DNA of 64,000 nucleotides from Amblyornis subalaris (Eukaryota; Chordata; Aves; Passeriformes; Ptilonorhynchidae). Below are positions 44,601-55,172 of the stretch, piece by piece. The DNA is taken from assembly GCA_018881555.1 (NCBI GenBank), contig JACAXG010000002.1, positions 17,788,077-17,852,076 of the forward strand, given 5' to 3'. Under the pieces are notes generated by a model that saw nothing but the letters and a program-made list of their open reading frames with translations, did not search any database and was not told the origin of the DNA. Every line of letters starts with the position of its first letter. Position 1 is the stretch's first letter. Position numbers and translations under genes: made by a program.

Positions 44601-47600
44601 AGCTGAATTATGGTGTACCATGGTCAAATGACTCTAAAGAGAGTGAGGGGAGAAAAACAGATTGCTTAGTGATTCTTTATTCTTCAGGTTCCACACTCAG
44701 AAGCCAAAGACAAAAACAGGAGCCTGCTTTAAGGACACGTTCAGATAAAGACTTTTACAAATCTTTATCTTGAATATCATTCTGTTACCCAAACAGAACT
44801 AGTAACTCTAGATAATTATTTCAGGGTTAGCAAGCCAAAGCCTCCCGTGAAATACCAAATATTCATTTGAAAGAGAAGAGATTGCTAGTTCTCCACAATT
44901 CCAGGTATAATGGCCATATGGCTCTGGTTTGACCTACTGTAATGGTAATAGTCATCCCTCATTAGGAATGACTGAAAAGGGATCACATCAAGTTGATGCT
45001 TTAGCATCATTAGCCAACATCCATCAGCTACAGTCAAATGGGGATGAAAAAATTTCAGTGAATTACTGCAGTTGATAATTTTTTATCAGGAACGAAAGTT
45101 TTAATATGCTTTGTGAGCTAGAGACAGTCCAGTATCCCTATACTTCAAACATGCAAGAAAAGAGCAGTAAGTAACTAGCTTAAAAATAGGTCTACTAAGT
45201 AGCAAAAAATTCTCTTCATATTTCCAGTTTTACTGGAGCAGTAACATTCACATTCTAAAGTAGCCACTAAAAACTATAGAAAGGCTTCTAACTCCTTTTC
45301 ATTAATTTGCAGCATATCTTAACACTTAGAGGGTGCTGCAGCTTAGGCCCACAGAAATAATCTCTGAAACTTTTTTCCAGGTATAGAGGTGGCTTTAAAC
45401 CACTTAATATAGAGCTTTATTTTCTTCCGGATTTTAGAGTAAAGCTGCTGTACACTAGCTTATAGTTATACTTTCGGGATGTGCTTTGTGGCTGACACAA
45501 ACTACACTGTCATACGGGAGAATCTTCCATAGATTTTGAGTTGAATTCTCAAGAAATAGCCACAGAAGGAACATTTCATGGACTTCTCTTCCATTGGTAA
45601 AACACTTGTTTTTATACCTTTACTAGAAGGTTAGAGCTTCCCCATCCTTTTTATGTTAAAAGTTACAGCAACAGTAGCAATTTCAGACCCTTCACTCAGT
45701 GCTATAGCTTCACACGGCATTTGGGTTATATACCTGTTAAAACAGCCTCCAGCAGTGTAACTGGCACTGCTTTACCAAGTGAAAAAAACTTTAAATAAAA
45801 TACTTCCCTTACTGTTAGAAGACAAATCTGTGCTGCATCATTTATTTCCCCAGATGAAAAGCAGCAGAGACTGGACTGCTCTAAAGTTCAAGCTGACACT
45901 TTTTCGGCAAGCCACCTAAAAATAACCATGTATCAAAACTCCCTGGCATCACATGCCTACCTGGATCACAGCCATCTGTCCTACAAAGATTAGTCATTGT
46001 TCCATTTGATTTGGTCTGTTCTGCACTGGACTAGAGTGCAATCTTAAAACATGACAATCAAGGCCTGCACTGCATGCACTGAAATAAAAGAAGTGCAAGT
46101 CACCAGTTAAACTAACGTACTAATAAGAAGCACTATTCAGAGACTTGGTTATTTTATTTACACAGTAACAGATATCAATGCCAAGCTAGTTCAGTACCTT
46201 TGGACCAGGCTCTTGAACCTAGTTTAATTACAGACCTCTACAGAAAAAAACAGCTGCTCAGAGTAAATCCACTTTCCTTGCTTTGGAAGTTTTTTTGATC
46301 CATGCCATTCCACTTCTCTGTCTTCCAAGTCAGTGTCCGTGGAAGTTCTTAGCCTTATGGCTATCCTTTTCAGAATTACTGCTTGAAGGAACAGTTGATA
46401 TTTGTAAAGGTGCAGTACCTGGGCTGTAGAACAGAAAAACAGTCACCCGAATCACTGCATTTTTATTCTTTGTAGAGGGGTCTGAAAATATCTAACTGGT
46501 AGCAGCGTCTAGAATGGGTTTTAAAAGCGTAATTTACTACAGTTAGAGCAGACTTGCAGTGTTATGTAAGATTTGCAGTAGTAGAGAAATAGAGAATTAC
46601 TGTTGATTATGCATCCCTAAACACATCCACACTGAGTCAGTGTTTAGTCATGACTCCACCACAAGCTTCAACTATTTAATTGTACAATGTTGAAGTCAAC
46701 TACAGAAGGGCAGATTTGATTCTTTTCATGCTGGAGGAAGAATCTGTAACTTCAAACCCAGCCAAACACAAAGAACAGGAGATTTGGTAGTGTTCAAGGA
46801 CAGAATATTGGAAAAACACATTCATCACATCAAGAGCAGCATCACTTTGCCAAACATGGCACAAGTGCTTTCTGAGCAAGTTATACTTTCAGTNCATTTT
46901 CTGTCTTGCTCTGACTTGATTTGATCACAGCAGTCAGACTCCAAACAGTTAATGACTCAAGTCAGGCTACTATAAATATGCTGAAATGCAAATATTGTAT
47001 CCAAACGAGGTCTTGAAAAAATTGGTTAAGAGGAGAACAGACTTTCAAAAGCAGCTGAAGCTCAGCAGTACTTGGATATACTTACTTCCCCAATCCTTTG
47101 AAACCAATACTATTCTTAACACTGCAGGCACTTCACAGCCTGTGTATTCACTTCCTTCCCCACACTGGACCTACACAGTCAAGCACCTCTGCAGGAGATA
47201 CAGGAAACTTGACTGCTGCCTTAAAGAGCATTGGTACCACCCAACTACTGCATTTCACAGTATCTGGAAGCACAGCAGTAAGACATTACCTTTCTGCACC
47301 TCAAGACAAGCCACTGCACTATGGAACCTCAAAAAGCTAAGGTATACCTTAATTTAATAATACTGATTAGAGGCAACAGGCCATTGTACATTAAAGAACA
47401 GAACTAAGAAGACAAAGGCTTTTCGTTTGGTTTTGGTTTGACCAAAAAGAATTCTTTAACTACTTGGACTAATCGCTNCTGTAACAGGTATTTTATTTTA
47501 GTTCTACCTGTCAGTTTGAATGTCAATGACTTCTCTGCAAGTTCTCACTAATCATAAACAGATGATTTAACCTGTTAGTCCAGGTGACAAATCAAACCAA

Positions 47601-50600
47601 AACAGGCAGCACAGAAGTTACTTTTACTTCTACAGAAACAATAACAGATGAAACAGTGTTAACAGTTTGTTTCCAGATCACAGAATATTCTGAGCTTGAA
47701 GGGACCCACAAGGATCATGAAGTCCAGCTCTTAAGTGAACAGCCCATTCAGGGATTGAACCCATAAGCTTGGTGTTATTAGCACCATGATCTAACCAACT
47801 GACCTACTCTCAGGGCTGCCAAAGGGATATTTTCCAAAATGTAGCAAGTTCCTGGATACCAATATGCTTGTTGACAGTATCCTAACCAAAGTGCTTATCT
47901 CCTACGGCGCTGCCTTCACACTGGGTGTATGGCTCTGACGTGTGTCACCAGTTGCTGGATCAGAGTTAGCTTGTAAAGCTTAAGTCTTGTCTCCTTAAAG
48001 GATTTAACAATTGAACCTATTGCATAGAATCTGTTTGAGCAAAAGATCTTCCTTTTGACCCACTTATCAAGAAAACTATACCTCAACTACAGTAGAAGAC
48101 AAATGATACCTGGAACTGGACTAAGGACTAAATACACGGAGTAGAATGATAGTATGACAACTGTAATTTGTTCTATGTTTGCTTCCTGGAATTCAGAGAC
48201 AGGACTGGCTTATAGCCCATAAATAGTAACACATATTCACATGCCTTCATTGAAGAGTGTTGACTTGAACAAGCTCACCCTGAAAAGGTTTAACAAGAGG
48301 GAGATAAGAGGTAATAAAGACTTATGAGAAACAGCATGCAAGGGTATTTACACTGAGAACATGACTGGTGGTTCACTCTTTTCCTCACGAGGTAAGGGCA
48401 ATGAAGTAGTTTGCTGTATTACTTCAGCACGCAGTCTAGTTGAGTATGCTGGTTTTAAACGCTGCAGTCACCATATTGTGATCATCTAGACACCTTTAGA
48501 TGAGCTGAGTACTTTACCAAGTTTTATTTCACTAGAAGAAGCACTCGGAGCTTTATATCCTACTGCATTATTCCCGGTTTAGCTCACCCTAAGCCTTCAC
48601 ACACAAAGGACACCTTAGAATGGTACAAATTCACTGCCTAATGCTGCTGATGGAAAGCAGTTCTCAAGTACCCTGTCAAAAACATGACCCACTCAAATTT
48701 GCTATTTTAGCACTGCAGGATGGCATTTTCTATCACTTATTTCTGAACGAGACATTTGACTTTCACTGCTAGGCTGCACCGTACTGGCATACTGCCACAT
48801 TGTGTACCTTATAGTTGCTGCTACAGTGGAAAGCTTTCTGTCATCACCTTGTCCAGCTTGCCAAGAACAGACTTATTTAATGCAAGTTCAGGCTCAGAAA
48901 GTCAATACTTTGGCCAACTGTCCACTATGAAATAAACTGCCCTGCTAGAAGTGCTACATAGGGTCTACCTGCAGCTCTCCTCTTAAGAGACCTTAAATGC
49001 TTGTCAAAGCACCATGTATTTACCCCAACACAGACCCACCCTGCAGAGACACTCGCTGTGACACATCTTTCCTAAGTACCAAACTACTAATGACTTGCTT
49101 ATGCAGTAGTGTACTGCTAAGCGGTCCACCCAAAACTCCAGAGTTCCCCCTGACACTTTCTAACTTCCACGAGAAGTTGATGAGTACAGCATTACAAGAA
49201 CTAAAGCATGAAATTGTTCCACTTACTGCTTTCCAGACAACAGATATGCTTCAACTGCAGTAGCAGTAGCAAGCTTGGCAATAAAAGCTTTGGGGAAACC
49301 CAGCAGTATTTCACACACATACATTTTGCATGACACTTTTTATCAGACACCACTTTAAGAGTCTGCTAGCAAGCTCAGTCTTTAAAAAAAACTCCAAAAG
49401 TTAAGCTTTGAGATCCAGACAAAGACAGAATTACCCTTGGACAGAGTCTTTAAACGCCAAGACAATGGTACAAGTCTAACTGCCTCAACGCAAACTTGAA
49501 TCTCAGTGTCAGCTCTGACAATGTTTCCAGCTTAGCATGATCTCCAGCCCTAACATGAGGCTGCTGTCCAATAGCTTTCACCAGAATTTGGCAGCAGTTA
49601 AGCCATCCATTTCTGCACACTTAACATTTTACTGTTGGTGTTCTTTGAAGACACAGCTCTCCAGATATGACACAGGTAACTCACACCATCTTCCCAGGAT
49701 TGTTCTGCTGCTACTACTAGCACTGCTGGGGGAAACCACACATCAGCTGCTCCTTTTCCACTTTCTGAGACCACAAGTAGTTGTCAAACCACAGAGCCCA
49801 GCTGGTGGCCACTGTCTGCCAGACTTCAACAACCAGCTTATGGCACTAGACCTATCTCTACCAATACAATACCACAGCAACTCAAGAGGGAATTCTTCTT
49901 CCATGCTGAAACTTGTGTATTAGCGACATGGTCCTTGTTCTGCTGAGAAGCAGTTAATTGATACAAGTTTAGACAGTGAACACAATTCTGCATGACTTGT
50001 ATTACCTGCTCTGTAGCCTTCCAGCACACAGAGACATAAAACTCAATTTTACAGTTCATGATAGTATGAACTATGTGTACAGCAGTGCACAGCTGGGAAA
50101 GAAATGATGGTGCATTATTAGAGACAGTGCTGTCTGTATACAGGCACGTACAGATGCAAGCAAGGAGAGTGGAGGATGCAGTGTTTACATAGTAGTCCAA
50201 GAGGAAGGTCACAGTACTATCACAGGGCACATTTGTTCAAATCACTTCTTGGTCTTCACTACAACAGGAATCCACAATTTTCTACCTCAAAGAGCAGGTG
50301 GGCTAAGACTAACCTGTCTCAAACTACATTTTTCTGCTTTTCTTTCGGATGAAGAACTTCAGTTGAGTATTTTAAAAATTGCTATTATTTTTTCATCACA
50401 GGAAATTTGATNGCATTCCCAAGGCCATATCATCGCTAAGTCCCTTTTGTATCATCTTCCCTGGATCCAGCAATTTCAAATACTCAGTCTCATGGAAAGA
50501 AACGTCATCAGGAACTTAAGGTGCAAATATTTTCCAGCAAGGTAGAATTACATCTTTCTTCTAAGTGGATTGCTAGAGTTCCGACAAGGGCACTGCAATG

Positions 50601-52128
50601 CAACACAAATATGCAAGTTCTAGTTCGTCCCCACACAGAGGCCAAACATAGGCTACAAGTGTGTTAAGTTTATTCTTCCTGCCCCATTGACACATTCTGA
50701 AACACAGGAATAGCTACTGAACACAATAATTTATAAGCATCAGAAATAAAGTAGTATTCTCCCTAGCAGCTTTAGATTTCAGCTGATTTTGCTTTTTTAT
50801 GTAAAGGTACACCAAGCGGGGAACTTAGATATTTGAAATCTGAAAATCCACACAAGGTTAAGTCTCGTCCAATGAATTTTAGTGAGCAAGGCAGCAGCCC
50901 TCTGCTGAAGCCTTCCCTGCTGTGAAGAACTCATATCGCAGAGAATGCATGCAGGGAGTCAGTGAAGCTTCTCCCTTTATTACTGACTACAATAACTGAC
51001 CAGGTTCAATCAGCTGTAACAGAGTAAAGCTGCACAAGGTAGCAGACTCAACTGCAAACTCCAGAAAAACCCCAACTGTAAGATATCATCTTTCTCAGCC
51101 CAGCTTATTCCTGGCAGTGTAGACCAAGAAGGGTTCCCTGCCTCAAGTCTCAACCAGCCACAGGCAAGGACTGTGCTGCAGACACTGCATTTTTTGACCA
51201 CTCCTCTGGGCCCTGTTTATGAAACTAGAAATACCAGGGAAGACAGTAATGACTACACATAGTTTTTCTCAAGCTCAAGATTACTAGCCTTTGGGGCAAG
51301 TCAGTGAACACAGCCCTTCCAGCTAGGAAGGAGTCTAGTGTTAATAAGAAGTATTTGATAGCAGCACATAGCGAGAAATAGCCCTATTTATTACACACTA
51401 CAATTTTATTTCAGGTACAAAAGCAAACAGGAAGCCCTCCCCCATACACACGCACCTTATCACTTCAGCTGGCTTTGATCTAGCACGTGTGCCCACTAGA
51501 NTTATTTACACATTCTCTATGTACTTTTTGAGGCCGCTGGAATCCTGAACTTGACCTCCTACTCAGGGCAGATCCACCCATATTACTCCATCTCAGACAG
51601 CTCAGAGTTTGCTCTCCTCTATTTACCTGGAAACAGACAAGCAATTGCTCACAGCACAGCGGTATTTCAGTCTGAGGACAAGCTGTACACAGCACAGCCG
51701 AAAGAGCGCTTGGCCTTTGGTTATCTGAACCAATCTGCATGGCCTTAGCTACCAGGAGCCCGTTACAGTTATCAGCGCCGGGCCGAGGATAGAGAGCCCA
51801 TTGCGGCTCTGCCACCGCCTCGCAGCGCCGCGCACCGCAGCAGCCGCGACACGGGTCCTGAAGGACACGGCAGCGGGAGCCCGGCGCCGCCGCTCCGGCC
51901 AGCCCTGGGCGGCACGAGGGCCCGACATCGCCAACCGGGCTCCAGGGCCGGGCCGGGCTGCCTCACCTTGACGCGGATCTCGTAGGTGGTGAAGCGGCCG
52001 CGGCCCACCCCCACCGTCTGCGGGTTGCCCACGTCGATCTCCAGGAAGTTGCTGGGCGGCCCGTAGGCGTCATTCAAGTTCTGTGGCTTGCTGATCAGCC
52101 GCCGGGTGTCCGCGATCGTCTCGGCCAT
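35591..52128 (-). CDS. SNX3: SNX3, sorting nexin 3, complete coding region in four exons
   Basis: Minus-strand join: 52128-51967, 39239-39144, 38762-38638, 35696-35591. This totals 489 nt, 162 residues plus TGA, the usual SNX3 length. The protein is essentially one PX domain. All four residues known to hold the PI3P headgroup are present: R70 and Y71 (in RRRYSDF, exon 2), K95 (in PPLPGKA) and R118 (in IEERK, exon 3). The PX membrane-insertion loop LPFRGDDG is at about 101-108. Established role: early-endosome recruitment through PI3P and retromer cargo adaptor for recycling Wntless and transferrin receptor to the Golgi or surface. The N-terminus MAETIADTRRLISKPQNLND is characteristic and distinguishes it from SNX12. 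No disruption was seen. Confidence 0.98.
35697..38637 (-). other. SNX3 intron 3
   Basis: A 2.9 kb intron, AT-rich except for a GC-richer patch at about 36050-36330 that I cannot assign. No recognised repeat or exon. Confidence 0.7.
38638..38762 (-). CDS. SNX3: SNX3 exon 3 (residues 87-127 and two bases)
   Basis: Encodes VVVPPLPGKALLRQLPFRGD through IFDDSFIEERKQALEQFIN. Carries K95 and R118. Acceptor TTTCAG, donor AACAA|GTAAGT in phase 2. Confidence 0.97.
38763..39143 (-). other. SNX3 intron 2
   Basis: A 381-base AT-rich intron between exons 2 and 3. Nothing notable seen. Confidence 0.8.
39144..39239 (-). CDS. SNX3: SNX3 exon 2 (residues 55-86)
   Basis: Encodes TNLPIFKLKESTVRRRYSDF and EWLRNELERESK, with acceptor TTTTCAG and donor AAG|GTGAGT. 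It carries the R70/Y71 phosphoinositide-binding pair. Length is a multiple of three, so skipping it would keep frame but destroy the site. Confidence 0.97.
39240..51966 (-). other. SNX3 intron 1
   Basis: A 12.7 kb AT-rich intron. The only interspersed repeat I recognise is the SINE at 47675-47812. There is a splice-acceptor-like sequence followed by a short open frame on the minus strand at about 46310-46422, recorded as a finding. The remainder is unassigned. Confidence 0.7.
47675..47812 (-). mobile_element. tRNA-Ile-headed, CR1-tailed SINE (TguSINE1-like)
   Basis: The minus strand shows a Pol III A-box-like word (47804-47791), the tRNA-Ile anticodon region GGTGCTAATAACACC, and a B box GGTTCAATCCC (47761-47751). 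A CR1-type 3' end follows: GAGCTGGACTTCATGATCC, GGGTCCCTTC and AATATTCTGTGAT. The structure matches TguSINE1, described from passerines. The cloverleaf is degraded and the CR1 tail is joined, so it is not a tRNA gene. Confidence 0.85.
51967..52128 (-). CDS. SNX3: SNX3 exon 1 coding part (residues 1-54)
   Basis: Encodes MAETIADTRR through GRGRFTTYEIRVK and ends in phase 0 at AAG|GTGAGG. The start codon is in a strong Kozak context (CCGCCATGG). It lies in a CpG island. Confidence 0.97.
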
Positions 52129-52276
52129 GGCGGAGCGGGCGCCTTCCCCCCGNGCCAACGACCGAGCCCCGAATGCCCCCGCCGCCACCACCACTCCGCG
52201 CCGCCCGACCGCCCGCCCCGCGCCCAGCTGACTGCCCGTCAACGCGCACCCGCGCCCGGCGTCCGTGCGAGCGCAA

Positions 52277-52296
52277 GGCACGCTGGGCAGTGTAGT
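52277..52296 (-). promoter_or_regulatory. SBS/ZNF143-like motif in SNX3 promoter
   Basis: The minus strand reads ACTACACTGCCCAGCGTGCC, close to the ACTACA...CCCAGCATGC motif bound by ZNF143 and THAP11. It lies about 150 bases upstream of the SNX3 ATG. A partial second copy (AACTACACATCCCGGCGGGC) lies at 52347 on the + strand, pointing the opposite way. Confidence 0.6.
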
Positions 52297-52499
52297 CCTC
52301 GAGGCCGCTCCTCCCGCTTACGCCTGGCGTGGCCGCCCGCCTTCTGAACTACACATCCCGGCGGGCGCTGAGGGCCGGGCGTGCTGGCAGGGGGAGCTGG
52401 TTTGTCGGGCCCACCCGTCCGCCCGCTCGGCCGAGTGCGGGCGGCGGCGGTAGGGCTGGTGGGGGCGACTCGGCGGCGCGGCTCTGTCTGCAGATTCCC

Positions 52500-53757
52500 A
52501 GCCTTCGCGGGATGAAAAGACTGGATGGGAAATGCTGTGTATGCAAGGTGTTGGGCAAAAGCAATCAGCCCAGTGCAAACGTAGGCTGGAGGAGACGCCC
52601 ACCAAAAGCTTTGTGTTGAAAACGAAGTCTTAAGTCACTGACCAAAGCTGCAATCAAGGTGACCGTGTTGTCTGTAGTAGCCTTAAATCTTTTAAAACTT
52701 ACTGCAATTTTCACAAATGATACGTGTTTAATAATATTACCAACGGAAGCAGATTTTATATCCTCATGCCTTGCAAAGATAAAGAGTTCACAGTTCATCC
52801 ATAAAGGATAGGAAAGGAAAATTGTGTTTACAGAGTAATTAAGAAAAAGTATTTAAATAAGTGGACAGAGAAAGAAAAAAAGAGAATGAGAGAAAGGAAG
52901 AAGCAGAGCTGACAGAATTGTTCCCTTCCAAGACGTCTTCATTTCTCATTATCTGATCAAGTAGGTGGTGTGTTACNATAAAAGAAATATTTCCCAAAGT
53001 AGTGCAGTATTTACCCTCTTGATGCACCTAGAACATCAGTGAATAGAAATTGTATTAACCTGCTATTATTTCTGAATTACTCTATCATCTTGGAGGACTT
53101 CCAGATTTTTTAAATACAGGTAAAGTACCCCTTCAATGATTAAATGCATATATCATTTTCTCTCCTTCCTTATGAGGGAGTTCTAGTGGTGCTTCATTAC
53201 TATCCAAGTAGAATGGGACTGTAGGAAAACTAATGATATTTTTTCCAAAAATCTGTGTAGACTGTAGGTAAAATGGCAGGCTGCCCACAAATCACATCCA
53301 AGAGACACGAAGTTAAGATCTGGCAAGTTTAGCTAGCAGTTGTCTGCATTAATGAAAAGGTAATCAGAAAGCAGAGATGATCCCAAGATACAAAAATAGC
53401 TCCTCCCCATCGCCAGGATGCCATAGGTAATTTTCTTGGTAGCTTTTCTATGAATTTCCTTGTCATCCCTCTTTCAGTGTTATTTCTACCCCTTACTAGT
53501 GCACCTTCCTTTTTTTCCCCTAATAGCTGCCAACTATTCGCTTTATAATTGTAAACAGAAATTAAGCTGACAAGAGTTTTACATAGCAGGAGTGAAGAGT
53601 CTTACCTGAGTTATACTACTTATTAAACTGGTCTTGCAGCAAGGCAAGGAAAAACTCATTAATTCTACTGCATCTGGTTAAGCTGTTGTGTTACACAACC
53701 TGTGCAGCCACATCTCACTGCAAATGTGAAAATGCAACAGAGCAGTGGTGTTGTCTT
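52500..53757. other. Intergenic sequence, SNX3-AFG1L, part 1
   Basis: About 1.25 kb of AT-rich unique sequence after the SNX3 CpG island. No gene or repeat recognised. Confidence 0.6.
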
Positions 53758-53764
53758 AACCATG

Positions 53765-54334
53765 TGTATTGGGTCTGACTGAGGTAGAGTTCAGCAGCCC
53801 TCCCAGTGCTGTGCTTTGCACTGGGAGCTGGAAGGGTGTTGATAACAAAGCAGTGTTTTGGCTATTACTGAGCAGCGCTGTCCCTCTAACATTCCTTCCC
53901 CCATCAAGGGGTTGGGAGTGGGCAAGATCCTGGGAGGGGACACAACCAGGCCAGCAGACCCAAATTAACCAAAGGGATATTCCATACCATATGATGTCAG
54001 CTCAGATTTAAAAGCTAAGGGAGAGAGGTGGAACAGGGGGGGCATTTCTTATTCTGTAATGTTTGCCTTCAGGAGCAACCACGACGCATGCTGAGGCCCT
54101 GCTTCCTGGGAAGTGTCCGAACATCTCTCGCTGATGGGAAGTAGAGATTGACTTTTTTCCTTTTTGCTTATGCACGCGCAGATCTTTGCTTGTTTTCTTT
54201 CTGTTGCTTTAATAAACTGCCTTATTCAACCCACTGGTTATTTTTTCATCTTATTCTCACCCCTGTCCCACTGGGAAAGGGAGTGATAGAGCGGCTTAGT
54301 GGACACCTGGCACCCAGCCAAGGTCAAACCACTA
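53765..54334 (+). mobile_element. Solitary endogenous-retrovirus LTR, about 570 bp, with flanking duplication
   Basis: It begins TGTATTGGGTCTGACTGAGG and ends near CAAGGTCAAACCACTA, matching a common avian LTR pattern. It has a TATA-like TTTAAAAG at about 54007 and a polyadenylation signal AATAAA at 54211-54216. The seven-base word AACCATG abuts both ends (53758-53764 and 54335-54341), consistent with a target-site duplication. No internal retroviral genes are present. Confidence 0.85.
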
Positions 54335-54341
54335 AACCATG

Positions 54342-55084
54342 ATATGTTGTCTGTCTCCTGGCCAAGCCTGGTCTCATTATCTGTTCAAAGCAACAAAAAA
54401 GTGTCCAGTACTGTACATTTGGGAAGTTGCTGAGTCTATGATGAATCAAAAATTTGTTCTCACACTGGATAAATACTAAGAGTGAGACTTCAGTGCTTTT
54501 CTCACAGCACACCATCTCAGCACCACTATCCTGTCTGCTTTTCTATAAGGGATAACTGGTGGTGGAGAGCCTTGTGGAGGCAAGCTACAGAGAGTGCCTG
54601 TTTTAGAGCCCACCTNTCAACAGCAATGGTATATAAAGGGGCTGCAGTGATTTCATGAGGTCTCCCATCTCTGTTTTTTTCCATTGAGGTCAAATACAAA
54701 TCCTCTGACCTGGGAGACAAAAGGAAAGATGTCCAGCTCCATGACTAGCCTCCCCCTTACATCATGTGAAAGCATAGATGCCACACTGGCTAATGAGGCA
54801 AGGAGAAGGAATGAAGGTAGGGGAACAGCAGAGTCCTGTGAGCCTCCTTATTTCCTTCCAATCCTCATAAAATACATTTTTTTATTTTGAATTTTGTTTC
54901 AGATTTTCATGGTTTTTGTGACAATGAGACTAGAGTTATGCTATATGTAGTTGTTTCTTCTTGCTAGAAAGGTTCTTCACTCAGAGTGAAGGTGAGCACA
55001 AACTCAGAAAAGGAGGTTTTAATTCTGTTTCTGACTTGAACTTTGGGCCAAATTTCAAATCTGGAGAGAGAGAGGTCAGCTACG
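54342..55084. other. Intergenic sequence, part 2
   Basis: AT-rich unique sequence between the LTR and the SINE fragment. Nothing recognised. Confidence 0.55.
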
Positions 55085-55172
55085 TTGTGGGTTCAAAGAT
55101 TAGATCAAGCATTTAGAGTTGGACTCAGTGATCCTTTTGGGTCCCTTCCAACTCAGAATATTCTGTGATATC
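55085..55172 (+). mobile_element. Truncated TguSINE1-like fragment
   Basis: It contains a B-box-like GGGTTCAAAG, then AGAGTTGGACTCAGTGATCC, GGGTCCCTTCCAACTCAG and AATATTCTGTGAT, the same CR1-type tail as the 47.7 kb SINE. Most of the tRNA head is lost. A bare CR1 3' end is the alternative. Confidence 0.65.

Larger units (their letters stand above)
51770..52500 (-). promoter_or_regulatory. SNX3: SNX3 CpG-island promoter
   Basis: A dense CpG island spans exon 1 and about 370 bases upstream. It has no TATA box. Two SBS/ZNF143-like words lie upstream of the ATG at 52277-52296 and 52347-52368. The transcription start is not fixed by sequence. Confidence 0.75.

Noticed and set aside
47751..47812. 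A tRNA-Ile gene on the minus strand
   Set aside because: The cloverleaf is degraded and is fused to a CR1-type tail, so it is a SINE head.
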